A DNA stretch of 64,000 bases, taken from the NCBI RefSeq assembly GCF_040115645.1, contig NC_089542.1, forward strand, positions 6,510,001-6,574,000. Reading direction: 5' to 3'. The notes beneath the pieces were generated by a model that searched no databases, had not been told where the DNA came from, and saw nothing but the letters and a program-made list of their open reading frames with translations. This stretch comes from Euwallacea fornicatus (lineage: Eukaryota > Arthropoda > Insecta > Coleoptera > Curculionidae). The translations under genes and the position numbers were made by a program. Below, one piece after another: positions 36,529 through 49,800 of the stretch (its first letter is position 1; every line of letters begins with the position of its first letter).

Positions 36529-38407
36529 TATACAGACGCAGACTATGTTTACATTGTACCAAAAAAAAAACTATTTTCTTTGTACAAAATTTAAAACCAT
36601 CCCGGTTAAAATATTGAAGCTAACGTTTTTCCATCTTTTCACGCAATTCCTTAATATGTTATAAAATGGTTGTTATTGGTTTCTCATATTAAATATTTCA
36701 GAGATTCCTTGAAATCTGTATATATTTTCCTGTTAGTAATTTTATATCGTCTTTGTTTGAATGTCGTTAATGACGATTTAACATAAGCATTTTCTTAATG
36801 TCCTGTACCATCTTTAATTTATGGAATTTTATTCTAAACAATGACCTAGAAGAACTAGACGTAACAAACAATCCCCGGCATTCCGCTAAAAATTCCTTCG
36901 TAATTTTTTGACTGGAAGGTTGCCATATACTGATGTTCTTATAACTTCGTTTTGTTGCCAAAAATGCGAAAGAGGCCAGTTCATTTCCCTCCGATTTCGC
37001 TGCTATGGGGCCGTTTCTCATTATCATGGACCAAAAAGGGCCATTGAAACTGTAAAAAAACTGCTCTACGTTCATCAGTTCTTCATCTTCCCAAGGCTAA
37101 TTGTGATTGATTGTCTCATATTAAAGTCTTTTTAATGAGGTACAAAAGCTTCTCTGAAACTCGTCAAACCATTATCGGCTATACAAGGGCGAGAATAACG
37201 ACAATTATTTTTCCATACAGACAGTCTCATAATTAAAATTTCAAACAATGCATATGACGGAACCGACTTCGACCTATCCCTTGAGCAAATAATAACACGT
37301 GGAAGACTAAATCGAAACAAGTAGTTCTTGCCTCCGATCTTAATCTACAGCAAATTGAAAATCTCTTTGAGATTGGCCGGCAATGACGTCAGAAAGGTAA
37401 TTCGCTGGAGACCTTGGTATGGGTGATATTATGATCCAATTTGATGACTATTAAGCACAATGCTATAAGGAGGTTAAAGAAGACATTAATCTTTCTTCAT
37501 AAAACAAAGATTTTTCAATTATAACAAGCAAAGTGGACACGCCCTAATGTAATAAAATTAATTATCAATCAAAAGGTATTTTGCAATTTCAAATCTTTGG
37601 CCGGAGTTATACGGAAGAACCTGTGTATTGACGTGGAAAAAAATCGCTTAGATTTGGAGCGATAACTCACTTTCAAGGCGTTTCTTCCTCTTTCGAAGCC
37701 ATCACCGTGATCCAATTAATTACAGACCACGCTAATTAATTACAGGCGGCCCTCCTGTAAACCTTGATGGATACTTGATTCGAAATTAAATCGAAAGCCT
37801 TCCGCGGTTCACCAATAGCTCTATGTCCACTATTAAGTTGGTAGAACTGGGAAACGATGAAAAGATTTTTTTAAGTGTTTGCTTTCATGGATTTACGTAC
37901 CGCATCCTTATAAGAGGTCGCTAAAAATCTTGGCGGATTATTCAAGGGATTTATGATGCCACTTAATACATCCCGCTTAGATTCAAGGTTTAACTTTTAT
38001 ACTTTCCGTAGTCACAAAAGATTGCTAAATAATTGGTCAATTTGTCCAATCTCATTTACATATTACTACAAGCTGATATTTGTCTTATAGACTTGATCTT
38101 CAAAATACAAAAAGAAATGATTTCCTACAAGTCCGTGACGAAGTCATGAGTCATTAGATCTGAAATTCGATGAATGACTTGATAACTTACTCAGGCGATT
38201 TCATTTTAATTTTTTTAACCTGCCTCAAAGTGACTTATATTTCGTTAAAGAGCTTTTAAAGGGTAGGAAAAATAACGCTCACAGCCGATCCCAAACCGAA
38301 AAACATATTTCAAAAGGTACTTAATCAATTAAAGGGGGAAATACATGTATTTTTTAGTCATTTTTTTCTGGGAGGTTACTGCGTCCTCTCAGTTGCAGCT
38401 TTATATA
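36529..38407. other. intronic sequence without recognised content
   Basis: A minus-strand ORF (36767-37075, 102 codons) and its neighbours have no motif, signal peptide or convincing splice sites, so I do not call them. Otherwise AT-rich intron. Confidence 0.35.
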
Positions 38408-39998
38408 CAGTTGCGAGATTAATTATTCGTCCACTAGGTAATTTTAAAAGAATTGAAGATAACAAAGCCAAATGCTACGTTTAATATGAATTAAACCTAT
38501 CCTCTATTGAATTATTATGTTATTAGGTAATTAACAGTAAATATTAATATTTATTAAAATTTCTTGGACAATAATAGTGCTTAAAATATTTTTAATGCGG
38601 AGCGAAATTATTCGTCCACTTAGAATCAAACCCAAAATATTTGTTATTTGTTTTTTTTTTGTAAATGAGTTATAGATAAACTGAACATTGTATTTCTGAT
38701 ATTTGAGTAGTATTCTTGTGCACAGAACGCAAGTTAGTTCCAAAAATGGGTCGTAAATCTTCGAAAGTTCCGCCTCAAGTTAGAGCATTGATTGTAAAAT
38801 TGAATAACGAAAGAACATGCAGAACGTGCAATAGCCAAAATTGTTAGAAGAAGTAGGTCAACGATACAGTCTATTATAAAAAAAAATATAAAACGACAAA
38901 AACAACTGAAACATTGCCAGGAAGAGGAAGAAAATGTGCCTTTACCGAACGGATGAAACGAGAAACTATAAGAAAAGTGACAATAATTTCCAAATATTAC
39001 GGCAACAGATTTGGCAAAAAGTGTTGCAACAGATTATGGACGAGTTGTACATGTTACTACCATAAGAAAATTGTTAAGAAATAATGGTTTGAAGGCACGA
39101 GTAACTAGGAGAAAACCCTTTGTTCATAAGATGAACAGAACCAAGCGTGTTGAATTTGCTAAAATGTATCTGTAAAAGACCTTGAATTCTGGAAAAAAGT
39201 TATATTTACAGATGAGACTAAAATTGAGCTGTTTGGAAAGTCAAAGAAAGTTTTGGTGTATAGAAAACCCGGAGAAGCTTATAAACCTAAAAATTGAATC
39301 CCAATAGTAAAACATGGGGGTGGTTCTCTACTTATCTAGGGCTGTATGTCCTGGCATGGAGTGGGTAGACTTCATTTTATCGACGGGAATATGGATCGCT
39401 TTGTCTATTTAAACATTCTTAAAAATGATTTACGAGAAAGTGCAAATGAAATGGGGATTTTAGATAATTATATTTTCCAACAAGATAATGATCTCAAACA
39501 CAAAGCACAGATTGTTAGAGAATGGTTGTTATATAACACACCAAGAGTATTAGAAACTCCTCCTCAATCACCGGATGTAAATCCCATTGAGCATTTGTGG
39601 TCAGAATTGAAAGAAAGAATGAGGAAACACAAATTATCCAATAAACAGTAGCTTAAAGCCAAATGTCTGGAAAAATGGGCAAAAATCGAAGATGTTACCA
39701 GAAAATTGGTTAAGTCAATGCCTGAGAGATTGAAAGAAATTATAAAATCAAAAAGGTATCCTACACGATACTGAATTATGACATTTTATAGGATTAAGTT
39801 AGTGGACGAATAATTTTTACTTTACAACAATTTACAATTATATGTTTAAAAGTTATTATTAAACATGTATTGGTATTTTTCGAGGCTTATATGATATATT
39901 TTGTTTATGTTATAAAACTAAAAAGATTTGAATAATATGGATATTATTCCAATTTTTTTAATTTTATGTGGGTGGACGAGTAATTAATCTCGCAACTG
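38408..39998 (+). mobile_element. complete Tc1-type element with IR/DR ends, 1,591 bp
   Basis: TA duplications at 38406-38407 and 39999-40000 flank CAGTTGCGAGATTAATTATT and its complement (ending ATCTCGCAACTG). A second, inner copy of the ATTATTCGTCCACT core occurs in each terminal region: 38606-38620 on the left and, inverted, 39801-39815 on the right. Two direct repeats per end, about 170-190 bp apart, is the IR/DR arrangement known from Sleeping-Beauty-like and some other Tc1 elements. The ends are well preserved although the transposase is broken, so it could still be a substrate if a source transposase existed. Confidence 0.9.
38746..39774 (+). pseudogene. Tc1 DD34E transposase, several stops and frameshifts
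   Basis: It starts MGRKSSKVPPQVRALIVKLN (helix-turn-helix region) and ends KRYPTRY-stop. Catalytic landmarks: a TDETKIELFG block near 39210 (first Asp), FQQDNDLKHKA near 39480 (second Asp), and SPDVNPIEHLW near 39570 (Glu). Counting residues between the second Asp and the Glu gives 34, so this is DD34E. The best intact stretch is 39346-39651. Stops and shifts near 38820, 39170 and 39297 inactivate it. Confidence 0.9.
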
Positions 39999-40771
39999 TA
40001 GTTATTGTTGACTATAATAACTACAAAATATTTCTTTTTTTTTTAATACTTATTAACCGCGAAACAATGGCGGCTTAAAATGTGCAAGTCAAAACCTTCA
40101 GTACACTGTGGAACTCGATAAAATCATCTGTAACAGAAGTGTCAAAAAAAATCGGTAATTTATGGAAACACCCTTTGCACGAACCTAAAAACTTAGGAAA
40201 ATTCCTAAAATTCCAAAAGAGAATCGTTAAAAAAAGGTAATGTTTTCTTTAGAAATTATTGTTGATAATTTCTTTATAGCGGTGAGCAAGAACTATTCGA
40301 GAGGTTCATGCAAAGGCCAACGAGTTAAGTATATTCTCTTAAAATTTGAGCCAAATCGATTTAGCAGTTTTCGAGTTATCGTGTACGGCGTTGCGAAATT
40401 TCGGATTTGGAGAAAAACACGTTTAAAGTTTTAGAGAGAGAAACGCAAAATTTAAGAATTCAAACCTGTATTGGCGTTCTGTGAATGGCTTCCTAAACAT
40501 CTTCTAAGCACATCTTCCCTTAACAAGTCCTCATGTACCAGCAAAATATTAATTTGCACATTTTGGTGAAGAGGAAGCGGGTAGTTCTATTATTCCAATC
40601 CGAGTCTCTGCACTAGTTAAACGCTCCGACCGACCTCATGTCATTTCACTTTTAGCAAGAAATAATAGAGAAGAAGACCCGAAATCCGTTTCACTGTTTT
40701 CCTAGAATATTCTAAATATGTTTTCTTACCATTTTAAGGCAAAGAAATTCTCAACAAATTTGTTCTATATA

Positions 40772-42435
40772 CAGTGTGTCCACGGATATAGTGCACAAGA
40801 GGAAAGACATTTTTATTATTCATTTTACGACAAAGTTATTTTTTATAAAATATGCTGATTATTGAGAAAATGAGTTTGTAACATAAACATTTTAGATTAG
40901 GTGTATAGGATGTTAATAAATTAGAAAAACATAAAAATGCTTCAAGATAGAAATACCATTATTTATTATTTTTAACAATAGATATGTGAAACAATGTTGA
41001 ACTAAAAAAAAATTTAAATACCAATTTTGGAATGAAAATTCGAAAGTATTAAATTAAATTACCTAGTTAAAAATTATTTAACATTACTACTTGCCACCTC
41101 GACACACTTTTCTGCTAACTTAATCAATTTACTGTACACTTTACCAATAATTGCCGGCACATTTAGTTCATGTATTGCTTCCTGTATGCGCTCTTTTAAT
41201 TCTTCCTTATCATATGGCAGATCATTCGTATAAATCTTTTGTTTTAAGAACCTCATAGAAAAAAGTCTAACAAAGAAAGGTCAGGCGGTCTAGCTCGATC
41301 ATGGATCGGGCCAAACCTCCCTATCCACTTTATGCCAAAATGATTATGTAATCATTGTCTGATCAAGGCACTGCAATGAGCAAGACATCCTTCATGTTGC
41401 CAAATCATGTTATTACGTACTTTTGATTCTAAAGTATTAAGAAATGGTAAAATAAATGTTTTCAAAATGTTCAAATACACGTGCTGGTTTAAATTTCCCT
41501 CTATAAAATATGGATCAATGGTCCAATTCAAAAAAATTCCACACCAAACATTAATTTTTTGGTAATGTTAAATTCGTTTGTTTATTACATAATTGAGATT
41601 CTCGAAAGCCCAATGACGACTATTTTGGGAAGATACGTGCACGTTTGTGCAAAATGTAGATTTATCGGTAAAAAAAATAAATCTGTGAAATTTCTGGTTT
41701 TCAAAATAGGTTTCATCTATCAATAAACACAACACTAAACGTCTCTTCATCTTCAGGTTCAAGTGTATACTGCAGTTTTTCGCTTAAAAGGTTTAATCTT
41801 GTTTTCATTAAAAATTGTTAGTAATTCACTTTTGCTTAAATTCACTATTTTTGCACGCTTCCTTAAAGATAATTTCGGGTTATCTAAAACTGGCTCTATT
41901 GCTAGTAATCTAGGTGCGTAATTTTCGTCATATATTATATTTTTTTGGATTTCTTTAAATTTATCACCAATCCAGTTTCATTGAATTTTTTCACTAATTT
42001 TAGCAATGTTTTTTTCGATACAGGCGTATTAGGAAATTGTTAATGGAAAAAAATGTATAGCGTATTGAAAAGGCACATTTCCCAATACCGTGGCATTGTA
42101 TTAAATAAATACATTCTTCTTTGCTTAACATTTTCAAAATGTTGTCACAAAACCAATACTGGTGGATATTAAAAAGATATTGTTATGGATAATGACATAA
42201 ATGTCATGTCATCAATCGAATATCATGTTTCTTTTTGTTAAATGTAAATAATCTATCTTGAAGCATTTTTATGTTTTTCTAATTTGTGAACATCCTGTAC
42301 ATCTAATCTAAAATATTTATATTTCAAACTCATTTTCTCAAAAAGCAGTACTTTTTATAAAGAATGACTTTATTATAAAGTGAATAATAGTAACGATTTT
42401 TTCCTCTTGTGCATTCCATCCGCGGACTCACTCAA
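40772..42435 (-). mobile_element. mariner-like element with roughly 180-bp degenerate TIRs
   Basis: The left tip is TA then CAGTGTGTCCACGGATATAG. The right end reads TCCTCTTGTGCATTCCATCCGCGGACTCACT in several matched blocks, and its tip is eroded. The arms continue inward for about 180 bp (CTATCTTGAAGCATTTTTATG on the right mirrors the left at about 40928-40950). The body is a degraded transposase read on the minus strand over nearly the full expected length. Confidence 0.75.
41074..42150 (-). pseudogene. mariner/DUF4817-like transposase, near full length but decayed
   Basis: In order on the minus strand: a helix-turn-helix-like TVSKKTLLKLVKKFNETG, a FIFFTDKSTFC block (first catalytic Asp, frame 41568-41762), a NVWCGIFLNW block, IEGNLNQHVYLNIL, a QHEGCLAHCS block where the usual QDGAPPH motif has lost its Asp, WIGRFGP, and PPDLSLLDFFL followed by a KERIQEAIHELN helix (41074-41256). 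Stops, shifts and the missing Asp show it is inactive. Confidence 0.75.
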
Positions 42436-42499
42436 TACTTCCGCCCCTTAACGAAATTTTCTTTCTATATGAATAATCTATTTCCAAGGAAACACTTGA

Positions 42500-43080
42500 A
42501 ATGTCTCTTAAACTACCCAGCAATTCAACGAAAAATGTTATAATTGTGCAACATTGAGCGCATCTGAACATCCCACGTCACTATAATGTGTCATATAGTC
42601 CCAAAAAAAACTGATGCCCCGTTGCCAATTTTAAAGAAATATTAGTGCAGCTGAATTTCTCGAGACAATTCATGGGTGTTGGTGACAATCAATTGTCATC
42701 GATGTTGCAGAATGAGGCGTTCTTTGTCTACTTGAAAGCACATCATTTACATGCCCCTTTAATCACTCAACAATTCAAAAGAAAATATCACAATCCGGTA
42801 ATACTGACCGCGTCCAAACATGTTTCGTCACTGATAAGTTGTCGCACAGCTGTAAAAAAAGGCTGGTGACGCCTTGCCGATAAAAAAAAAATTCAAAGCA
42901 TCTGAGTTTTTCGGGACAACTGAGAAGGCATGGTCACTTCGAAACGGACAATTTAATTACGCCTTTAGCAAACTCGACTATTCAGAGCAAAATGTCAGTC
43001 CGGCAACATCGCTCATAAGGTGTCGTGTATTTTCAGAAACAATGGACTAATGCGGCGTTGCCAATTATAAGGAAAAAGCT
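42500..43080. repeat. ancient tandem repeat, three diverged units of about 185-250 bp
   Basis: A common block (run of A, then GGC/CTGATG-like, then CGTTGCCAAT or CTTGCCGAT) recurs near 42621, 42873 and 43057. A second shared block is CTGAATTTCTCGAGACAA (about 42650) versus CTGAGTTTTTCGGGACAA (about 42902). An ORF over it (42645-42869) is a by-product. It starts directly after the 40772-42435 element. Confidence 0.45.
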
Positions 43081-46000
43081 AGGGCAGGCAAGTGCGTGTT
43101 CGTTATAATTAAGATCAGTTCTGATTATTTGTATTGTAAAATAGGTCGTTCCACCACTAAACTAAACGCATTCGTGAACACGCAGGATATGACAAAACGC
43201 CGGAAAGTCTCACAGAACAAAAAGTGTTACGCACTTTTCTGCTTCAGGGCACAACAATATTGTTTCATGAAATGTGCAGAAAATCTAACTTCGTTAAAAA
43301 GCAATATCAAACCGAGATAACCTGCTTCATGCGCCATTCTACATGTATGCCCCGTCCTTTGTGTTCAAACGAAAGATCAAGAATGCATTTTAATTAAATT
43401 GCGATAATGTAGCTAAATTATATAATTACTGCTTAACTGTACAGTTTTTGCCTCGCCGATTCAATTATAATTCTTTACCTAACTACTGCACTTACATGAC
43501 ATAATGCTCGATTCAAATTTATTGAAGATGTATTGTAAACCAGTCCTCGCAGTTAAAGAAAAATCATAAAAACTAATTACTCTCGAGTTTAAAATGCGGA
43601 AAATTGGATGTGACGTTGAGTGTTGGCTTCCATGTTGTCTTAACCTTAGCCATAAATCGGGCTTAAAGGGCCGAAAGACCTTGCAGGGAAGACACGCAAA
43701 TGTCAATCAGAATTTTTTTAACCTGAATTCCTGTTTCTGTGAACACACTGCTATTATTTATGTTGATTTAATCAATGCGGATGATTTATGAGCAAGATCG
43801 AGAATCGATTATCCTTTGTTTCGTGCTCCGGTCGTCGTTTGGAAGCTGCTTTAAGGAGATCCATCCTTGAATGGCGAAAAAATCATTTAATCGCAGCTCC
43901 TGAGAATTACAGTACTCATCACTAGCGACGACAATAAATTCCTGCTTAGATCGCAGTATAGACAATAATGGAAGATTTTCTTACGACAAGGCCTTTAAAT
44001 GTGTTTACACGAATAAATTTGAGCCCGATGTGGATATTTAAACGTTTACATAGCCATTGTCTAAGTGTGCGTACACACGCGACCGTCAAACGAAGATGGA
44101 GACTCACTGGACCTCAACGAAGTCGCACAAATTCAGGTCAAGTGCGCCATCAGGCCTCGCACACATCACAATTTTCCCTCAGCGTAATTTATAAATGCAT
44201 CCTTATGAATTCCATTGAGCATTTCGCAACTAGTTGTGAGTAAACATTTCATGAAATATCGTCAATTATTACGCAAGGTTGGACACGATTCGGTTTTTAC
44301 ATCTAATTGTTATTCTTTCCACCATCACCTAAGTGGAAACAGAATCATGTTGCTTCCTATAATGTCGAAATATTCGGAAAGAGAGTTTCTTTGATCATTT
44401 GGGGGTCAGTGTTAAATGTTCAATTAAATGCAAATTGAAGTATAAAATGGAACCAGAAGTGACGGTAGGACCGTGCCGTTAAAGAATGGACAGAAGCAGG
44501 TGATGCTTTATCGCACAGTCGGTTATATAACATATTTGGATTAGTCACTTAGTTCAACTTTTCCTTCCACCCTGACCTCTTCATTATTTCTTAACGGTTT
44601 GGTTTTGACAAAACTACAGGGTAAACAACAAATCAGATGTAATGTAATCTGGTAAATTCAGACGTCCATTGCCATGTTTAATACGGAATTGACCTGAACT
44701 AAGTGTTTTTTTAACCAAATAATTCATATTGGAAACATCAAATGAAAATTTGTAACGTATGAGATATATATGCGACATATGATGTCTGAACCTTGAGTAA
44801 ATATCCCATTTTAAATCAATATTTCAGTTTCAGAAAAGTCTCCAATTTGACTCTTACCACATGTTCAATATCTTTGCCAGAAAGTTCCGCTCACCATTTT
44901 AAAAGTTTATATATTTTGCGTGTTTAATTTTAGCCACGAAATTTCATTTCTGGTCTTTATTAATCCGTATCAATTGCATGTTCAATCATTTTCATACTAA
45001 AAAGTTGAAGTTTCAAACGTATGATGTTCTAAAAGTTCATATAATTTAGATTTTCTTCTAGGCACCTACGAAAGTCAACTCAATCTATAGAAATGGGGAC
45101 CATCAGTAACTATTGAGTAAAATTGAACCCACAATTTATAAGTACTTACTTAATTGTTATATGGGAAACCTTAAATAGGAACTTTAGCGATTTTCAAGCA
45201 ATTTTAAATCTGAAATATCCAAGATCAATCTTAATAGAAACTTGCGATAACATCATGTAACTTTAACTAGCTCACATTTTAAAATAATTTCAATTAATTA
45301 AACGGATATTTTTAATTTTCTCCATGAACCATCCATTATTTATTTTGTGCTGGATTGATTGACCATCAAGAGGTTACAATTTCTAGGAAATTTTGAATTA
45401 ACTTAGTTCCGGCTGAAAAGTCGTTTTTAGTCATTTTTAAGCAAATTTTTTTCTATATTTTTCTACTTATACGTGTATACATAGTCAGGGAAGTTGAATA
45501 ATATGTCCGAATATAGTAAATTTGCCTTAATCAAGAATTTGCACTTTTGTTAATGGCAACCTTGCACCAATCTTGCTATTCAATGTACTTGGCTATTGGT
45601 TGCGAGTGCATCAAGTAGATATTGGCATAGTTGCCAAGACTTGATGGTTTGTGTAAATCTTAGATTTTGGTTGTTACTTACGTTAATTCATTTAAGGCAC
45701 GATGGCTAATTGCCTCGAAAAAAATTTAGGAGGAAGTATGGAAAAAATTCAATTTCCATAATAACTTTAAATATCAAAAGGTGTTGGCTTAAGACGAGTT
45801 TTTTTTAACGTCAACCAACTATTTGGAGAAATTCGCGAATATAGCAGTTCAGAGGCAAGTAATCCCCATAGCTTATTTCTTCTCTTTTCATATTTCCAAG
45901 GTAAAAAAGCACTTATTCAGAATGTATTCTATCCAAAAATTACACCCTATATGTTACTTCAATAGGTAAAACGACATTTAAAAGTTTTTGCTTCCATCTC

Positions 46001-46758
46001 TTAATTTTCTGCGCACGCTGTAGATTCCTAATTATCTGTACTTATAAAGGACACATGCAACATTAGGGATTTTCCGAAGATTTAAATTGCTCTTCTAATT
46101 TTCTTCAAGAGTGTTGATGGTACTGAAATCTAGACATGCAAACTTAACCTGACCTTAACATTTCTATGACCTTTCGAACTTCCTTATGTTCCATCTATTT
46201 AACTGCAACTAGTTGCTTAATGGGCCATTTATTTCTTTATTACAATTTTTTAACCACAAATACTTTGAGGACACTCCCTTTCCCTCTGCAATGATATCAC
46301 TGCGTTTTTGTATTAGAGCCAAATTCACCGTTTAGAACCTTCATGTCAAGGTCTAATTCACACTTTCCCAGAATTTTTGATAAACCAAAAGCGCTCGCAT
46401 AATATAACTTGAAACACATCCCCGTTGATGTTAATTCGAAATGCGTGCAAAGACCAATCCCCTTTTACCAACGGTATTAGCCTGGAAACACTCACTTTGC
46501 GCTAATGAGATATTATAAATATTTGAATGGGTAAAAACCGACCATGACTTATTGTGGGAATGCGGCGAACAGATCTAAATAATGCATTTTTGCCGGAAAA
46601 ATTGTAGTTATGCAAGCGCAAAACTTTATTACCGTATACGTTTCTCACCTTATAACCCGCCCTGTATATAAAATTGAGCAATAATGCGTGGACTACGCAC
46701 TTTGCAATCGGAAAATTTATAGGAACAATTTCGAGGAAAAGAAAGACAGAGATACATA

Positions 46759-46761
<3 letters not shown>
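43081..46761. other. intronic sequence without recognised content
   Basis: AT-rich intron of nudC. Several short ORFs (43096-43320, 43594-43791, 43968-44243) lack motifs. Weak local duplication is seen near 44863 and 44978 (CATGTTCAAT followed by similar sequence). A single CAGGGTAAAC tip-like motif near 44618 has no clear partner. Confidence 0.35.

Positions 46762-46813
<52 letters not shown>
46762..46813. repeat. AT dinucleotide microsatellite
   Basis: An uninterrupted (TA)n run of about 52 bp. It creates the artificial Tyr-Ile run in an overlapping minus-strand ORF (46502-46900). Length is probably polymorphic. Confidence 0.95.
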
Positions 46814-46816
<3 letters not shown>

Positions 46817-49800
46817 ACTGCCTGCCCAACCTTGTAATACCAATATACAAGAGAAACATAACTCCAATGCAAAGAAAAATGACATAATGTAGATGGGCAA
46901 ATTTATTTAACACATTGCCATAATACACCTTACTCAAGATGTATGTTTATATAGTAACAAACTTGAGATCAGTTGGATAACGTTTATTTGCTCTCGTACG
47001 TATTATGGGATCAAGGTTACTGACGAATTGGTGAAGACACCAAGAAAAGGGCCGTACTCTAAAAGCAATTTAAAACTGGATGTTAGCAATATGACTGACC
47101 TAGAACAAGGTTAAAATAATTATCCCAACAACAAATATATACAATCACGGGATTAATAAACACCGACATAAAAACTTGTCATTTATAGCTCTCGATCGCG
47201 ACCCACATGTGAAGAATACGCATTAATGCATATAGTATTTAATTAAAACTCCGCTTTATTATAAATTGAAATGGAAAAACATTAGCTCAGTTGTATAAAA
47301 ATGAAAACGCACATAAAGAAAAACTGCATTATTCGGTATTTCTGCATAAACCAAGGCCATCGTTTAAGATATTTCAATTATGGTGTTGCAACTGAAATTT
47401 TGTAAAAATTTTGAAATCGGCGAGTCATGTGAGTTGCGTAACGTCATCGCCTTGGCATCGGGCATCCAGGAATTGCATTTTAATTGCCGTTTTATAGACC
47501 AGTATCAACAGATTTCTTTAACTAAACTAATATTTATTGAAACTATCTAAAAATCATCGCAGATAGGTATTTTGTCTTTACTTTTTTTCCACGTTTTTAA
47601 TATCCGTGTGGAATTCGGATGGCAGTGAAAACTCTAATATACCATTATTATTGTTTACAGTCGAGTTTAATTAATTAAAATTACGTTTAAAAAATCATTA
47701 TGAAAAAATTCCGCACATATACATAAAGTTTCGAGTCATTTCGTTGACAAATTTGAATCATTTGGACCAAAAGATCTCCAAATGGTGTGTAAAACCGCAT
47801 TAGACTGTTAAATTCGTTTTGCAATAAGAAAGGTTCGATCAGTTATACTTGCCGACTTAAATTCCCTCGAGTATAATTTTCTATAAAACTTCCCCCAAAA
47901 TTAATTTCTTAAATCTGATTTCAATTTTCTAGTTCCTACAGCTCAATCCGTCCAAGCTTAAAGCGTCTAAATCAGTTACTTAAAATCTCTAACTTCCCCA
48001 TATAAAGAAAGTTTCGCAATTTTAAGAAAATTCGTTGCATTGTTAAGTGTTACTCTCCAGAAACTCTTGCAACCTAAAACGTCTTCAAACTCGCTGAAGC
48101 TAACCTTAAATGGTCTAATAATATGCGAAATTTCCATTATATTTCCGCTCAATCAAGGATCACTTCTTTGAGCAATTTTCCCCTAGAAACTTTTCCGTAA
48201 ACTCTATGTTTGAATTTCATACCTTATACCTGTTTATTCTGTGAAATTACCCAGTTTTATAGCTTTAAAAAAATAATGAATTAAGAAAAAGTTATTTTAA
48301 TTTAACATGTGTATTGACAATTATGATTTTTCTTCAACAGTTTTAAAGGAAGATGAGCATTCGACATACAACTCCTTTAGATGTTTGTTAGCTCACGAAT
48401 AAATTAACAGATTTTTGTGAAGAAATAGACATATTTAATAATATCAACATTTAGGTGTCTAAGAATGTTATCTTTAAATGATACATCCTATATGGGTTCC
48501 TATACCAATCTTTAATCGCTGATAAGTTTCATTGCTTCAACATCGGTCATCCGCCATAATTCTCAAAATCATTTCAAAATAGATATTTTACTGCATGCAT
48601 TTTTAATTTAGTGCGATGTTACCTCATGCAACGTGTTACAATTTACAAAAATGTCTATTAGAGCAGGAATTTGTGTGCCATGTAATCGTAAAACTTTTCA
48701 AGTTGCACATTAAAGCGCAATTTCCGAAAATTTGCACTCTCTGATGAAGTGGCAACATCCCATTGCTCTTTAGTTTCTCTATTGTAATCGCTGAGCTATG
48801 TTACCAAACTGTGCCAGATTTCTTTAGGAAAACGAAAATATTTAGTTTTATTTCTCTGATTTTTAAAAATTACTCTTCGTCAAATTTCACACCCTAGTTT
48901 CTGTTGAGTTAAATAAGGAAGTTATTTAAAACGAATTCTTATAAGAAAAATGTATGTAGGAAGGCTTTTAAGTCTTAATTGTTTTTTTAGAATTCACCAT
49001 TCATGACTACAAAGAACTGATCTTTCCTTTCAAGCCCATATATACCGCAATATGGTTTCTTCATGGCAATCTTCAATCTTGACAAAATAGGATATCGTTT
49101 TCAAACGTTCAAGGGTGATAGCCCATAATATGACCTAAACACATTTTGAATCCTACGGCCTATTATTGTGGATATCTTAGAGAGGAGAACCTTGAACTTT
49201 TTCTTTGAATAAATCGATAATTTTAGTTTACCGAACCCGGACGCATATTTTTTTATTAGACGAGACCACTTGCGCTGGTCTGATGGGCGTTTTAAACTGG
49301 TTCCATGATCAATGCAGTCCTGGGTCACGATCAATTCGGTAGAATCATTTAAGGCGGATTCGCAACATTCATTACTCTAGACATTCCGTGAATCGGTACA
49401 CATCGTTTCTGTGAAATTGGTCTTACGTACTATAAATGGTAATTCTATCATTGATTAAGATCTACCGCTATCTGGTAGTAAATACCGGTTTTTTGTTGGT
49501 ATTTAATAGTTATTACTATTGTCTAAGAGAGGTAATCAATCCGGGAAAAGCAATAATAAAACGATTAAATCAAGTAAAGCGATTGTTTTTTGGTGTGGCT
49601 GCAGACAAGGTCGCTATTTTTGGTCATAAATAATATAATTATATTCGATTTTTAAAAAACCTTTTATTTATGTTTTTGAGGCTCAATGAACCTATTGTCA
49701 TTATATAAATTGCGTATAAAGGTTCTGTGTTTACTATTTGGATAACGCTTTTTAAACATTTGCCGAAAATTCATTGTTAAAAAGAATTTGAAAACAAAGC

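Noticed and set aside
34142..36617. Identical peptide frames beginning MKIILKSSHNRSP at both ends of the 2.3-kb element
   Set aside because: They are mirror copies within the terminal inverted repeats, not genes.
36767..37075. 102-codon minus-strand ORF
   Set aside because: No signal peptide, motif or convincing splice sites, and ORFs of this length occur by chance in 64 kb; composition alone is not enough.
43968..44243. 91-codon plus-strand ORF
   Set aside because: Basic, featureless translation in an intron; no splice context.
46502..46900. 132-codon minus-strand ORF with a Tyr-Ile repeat
   Set aside because: It is created by the AT microsatellite at 46762-46813, which is open in several frames.
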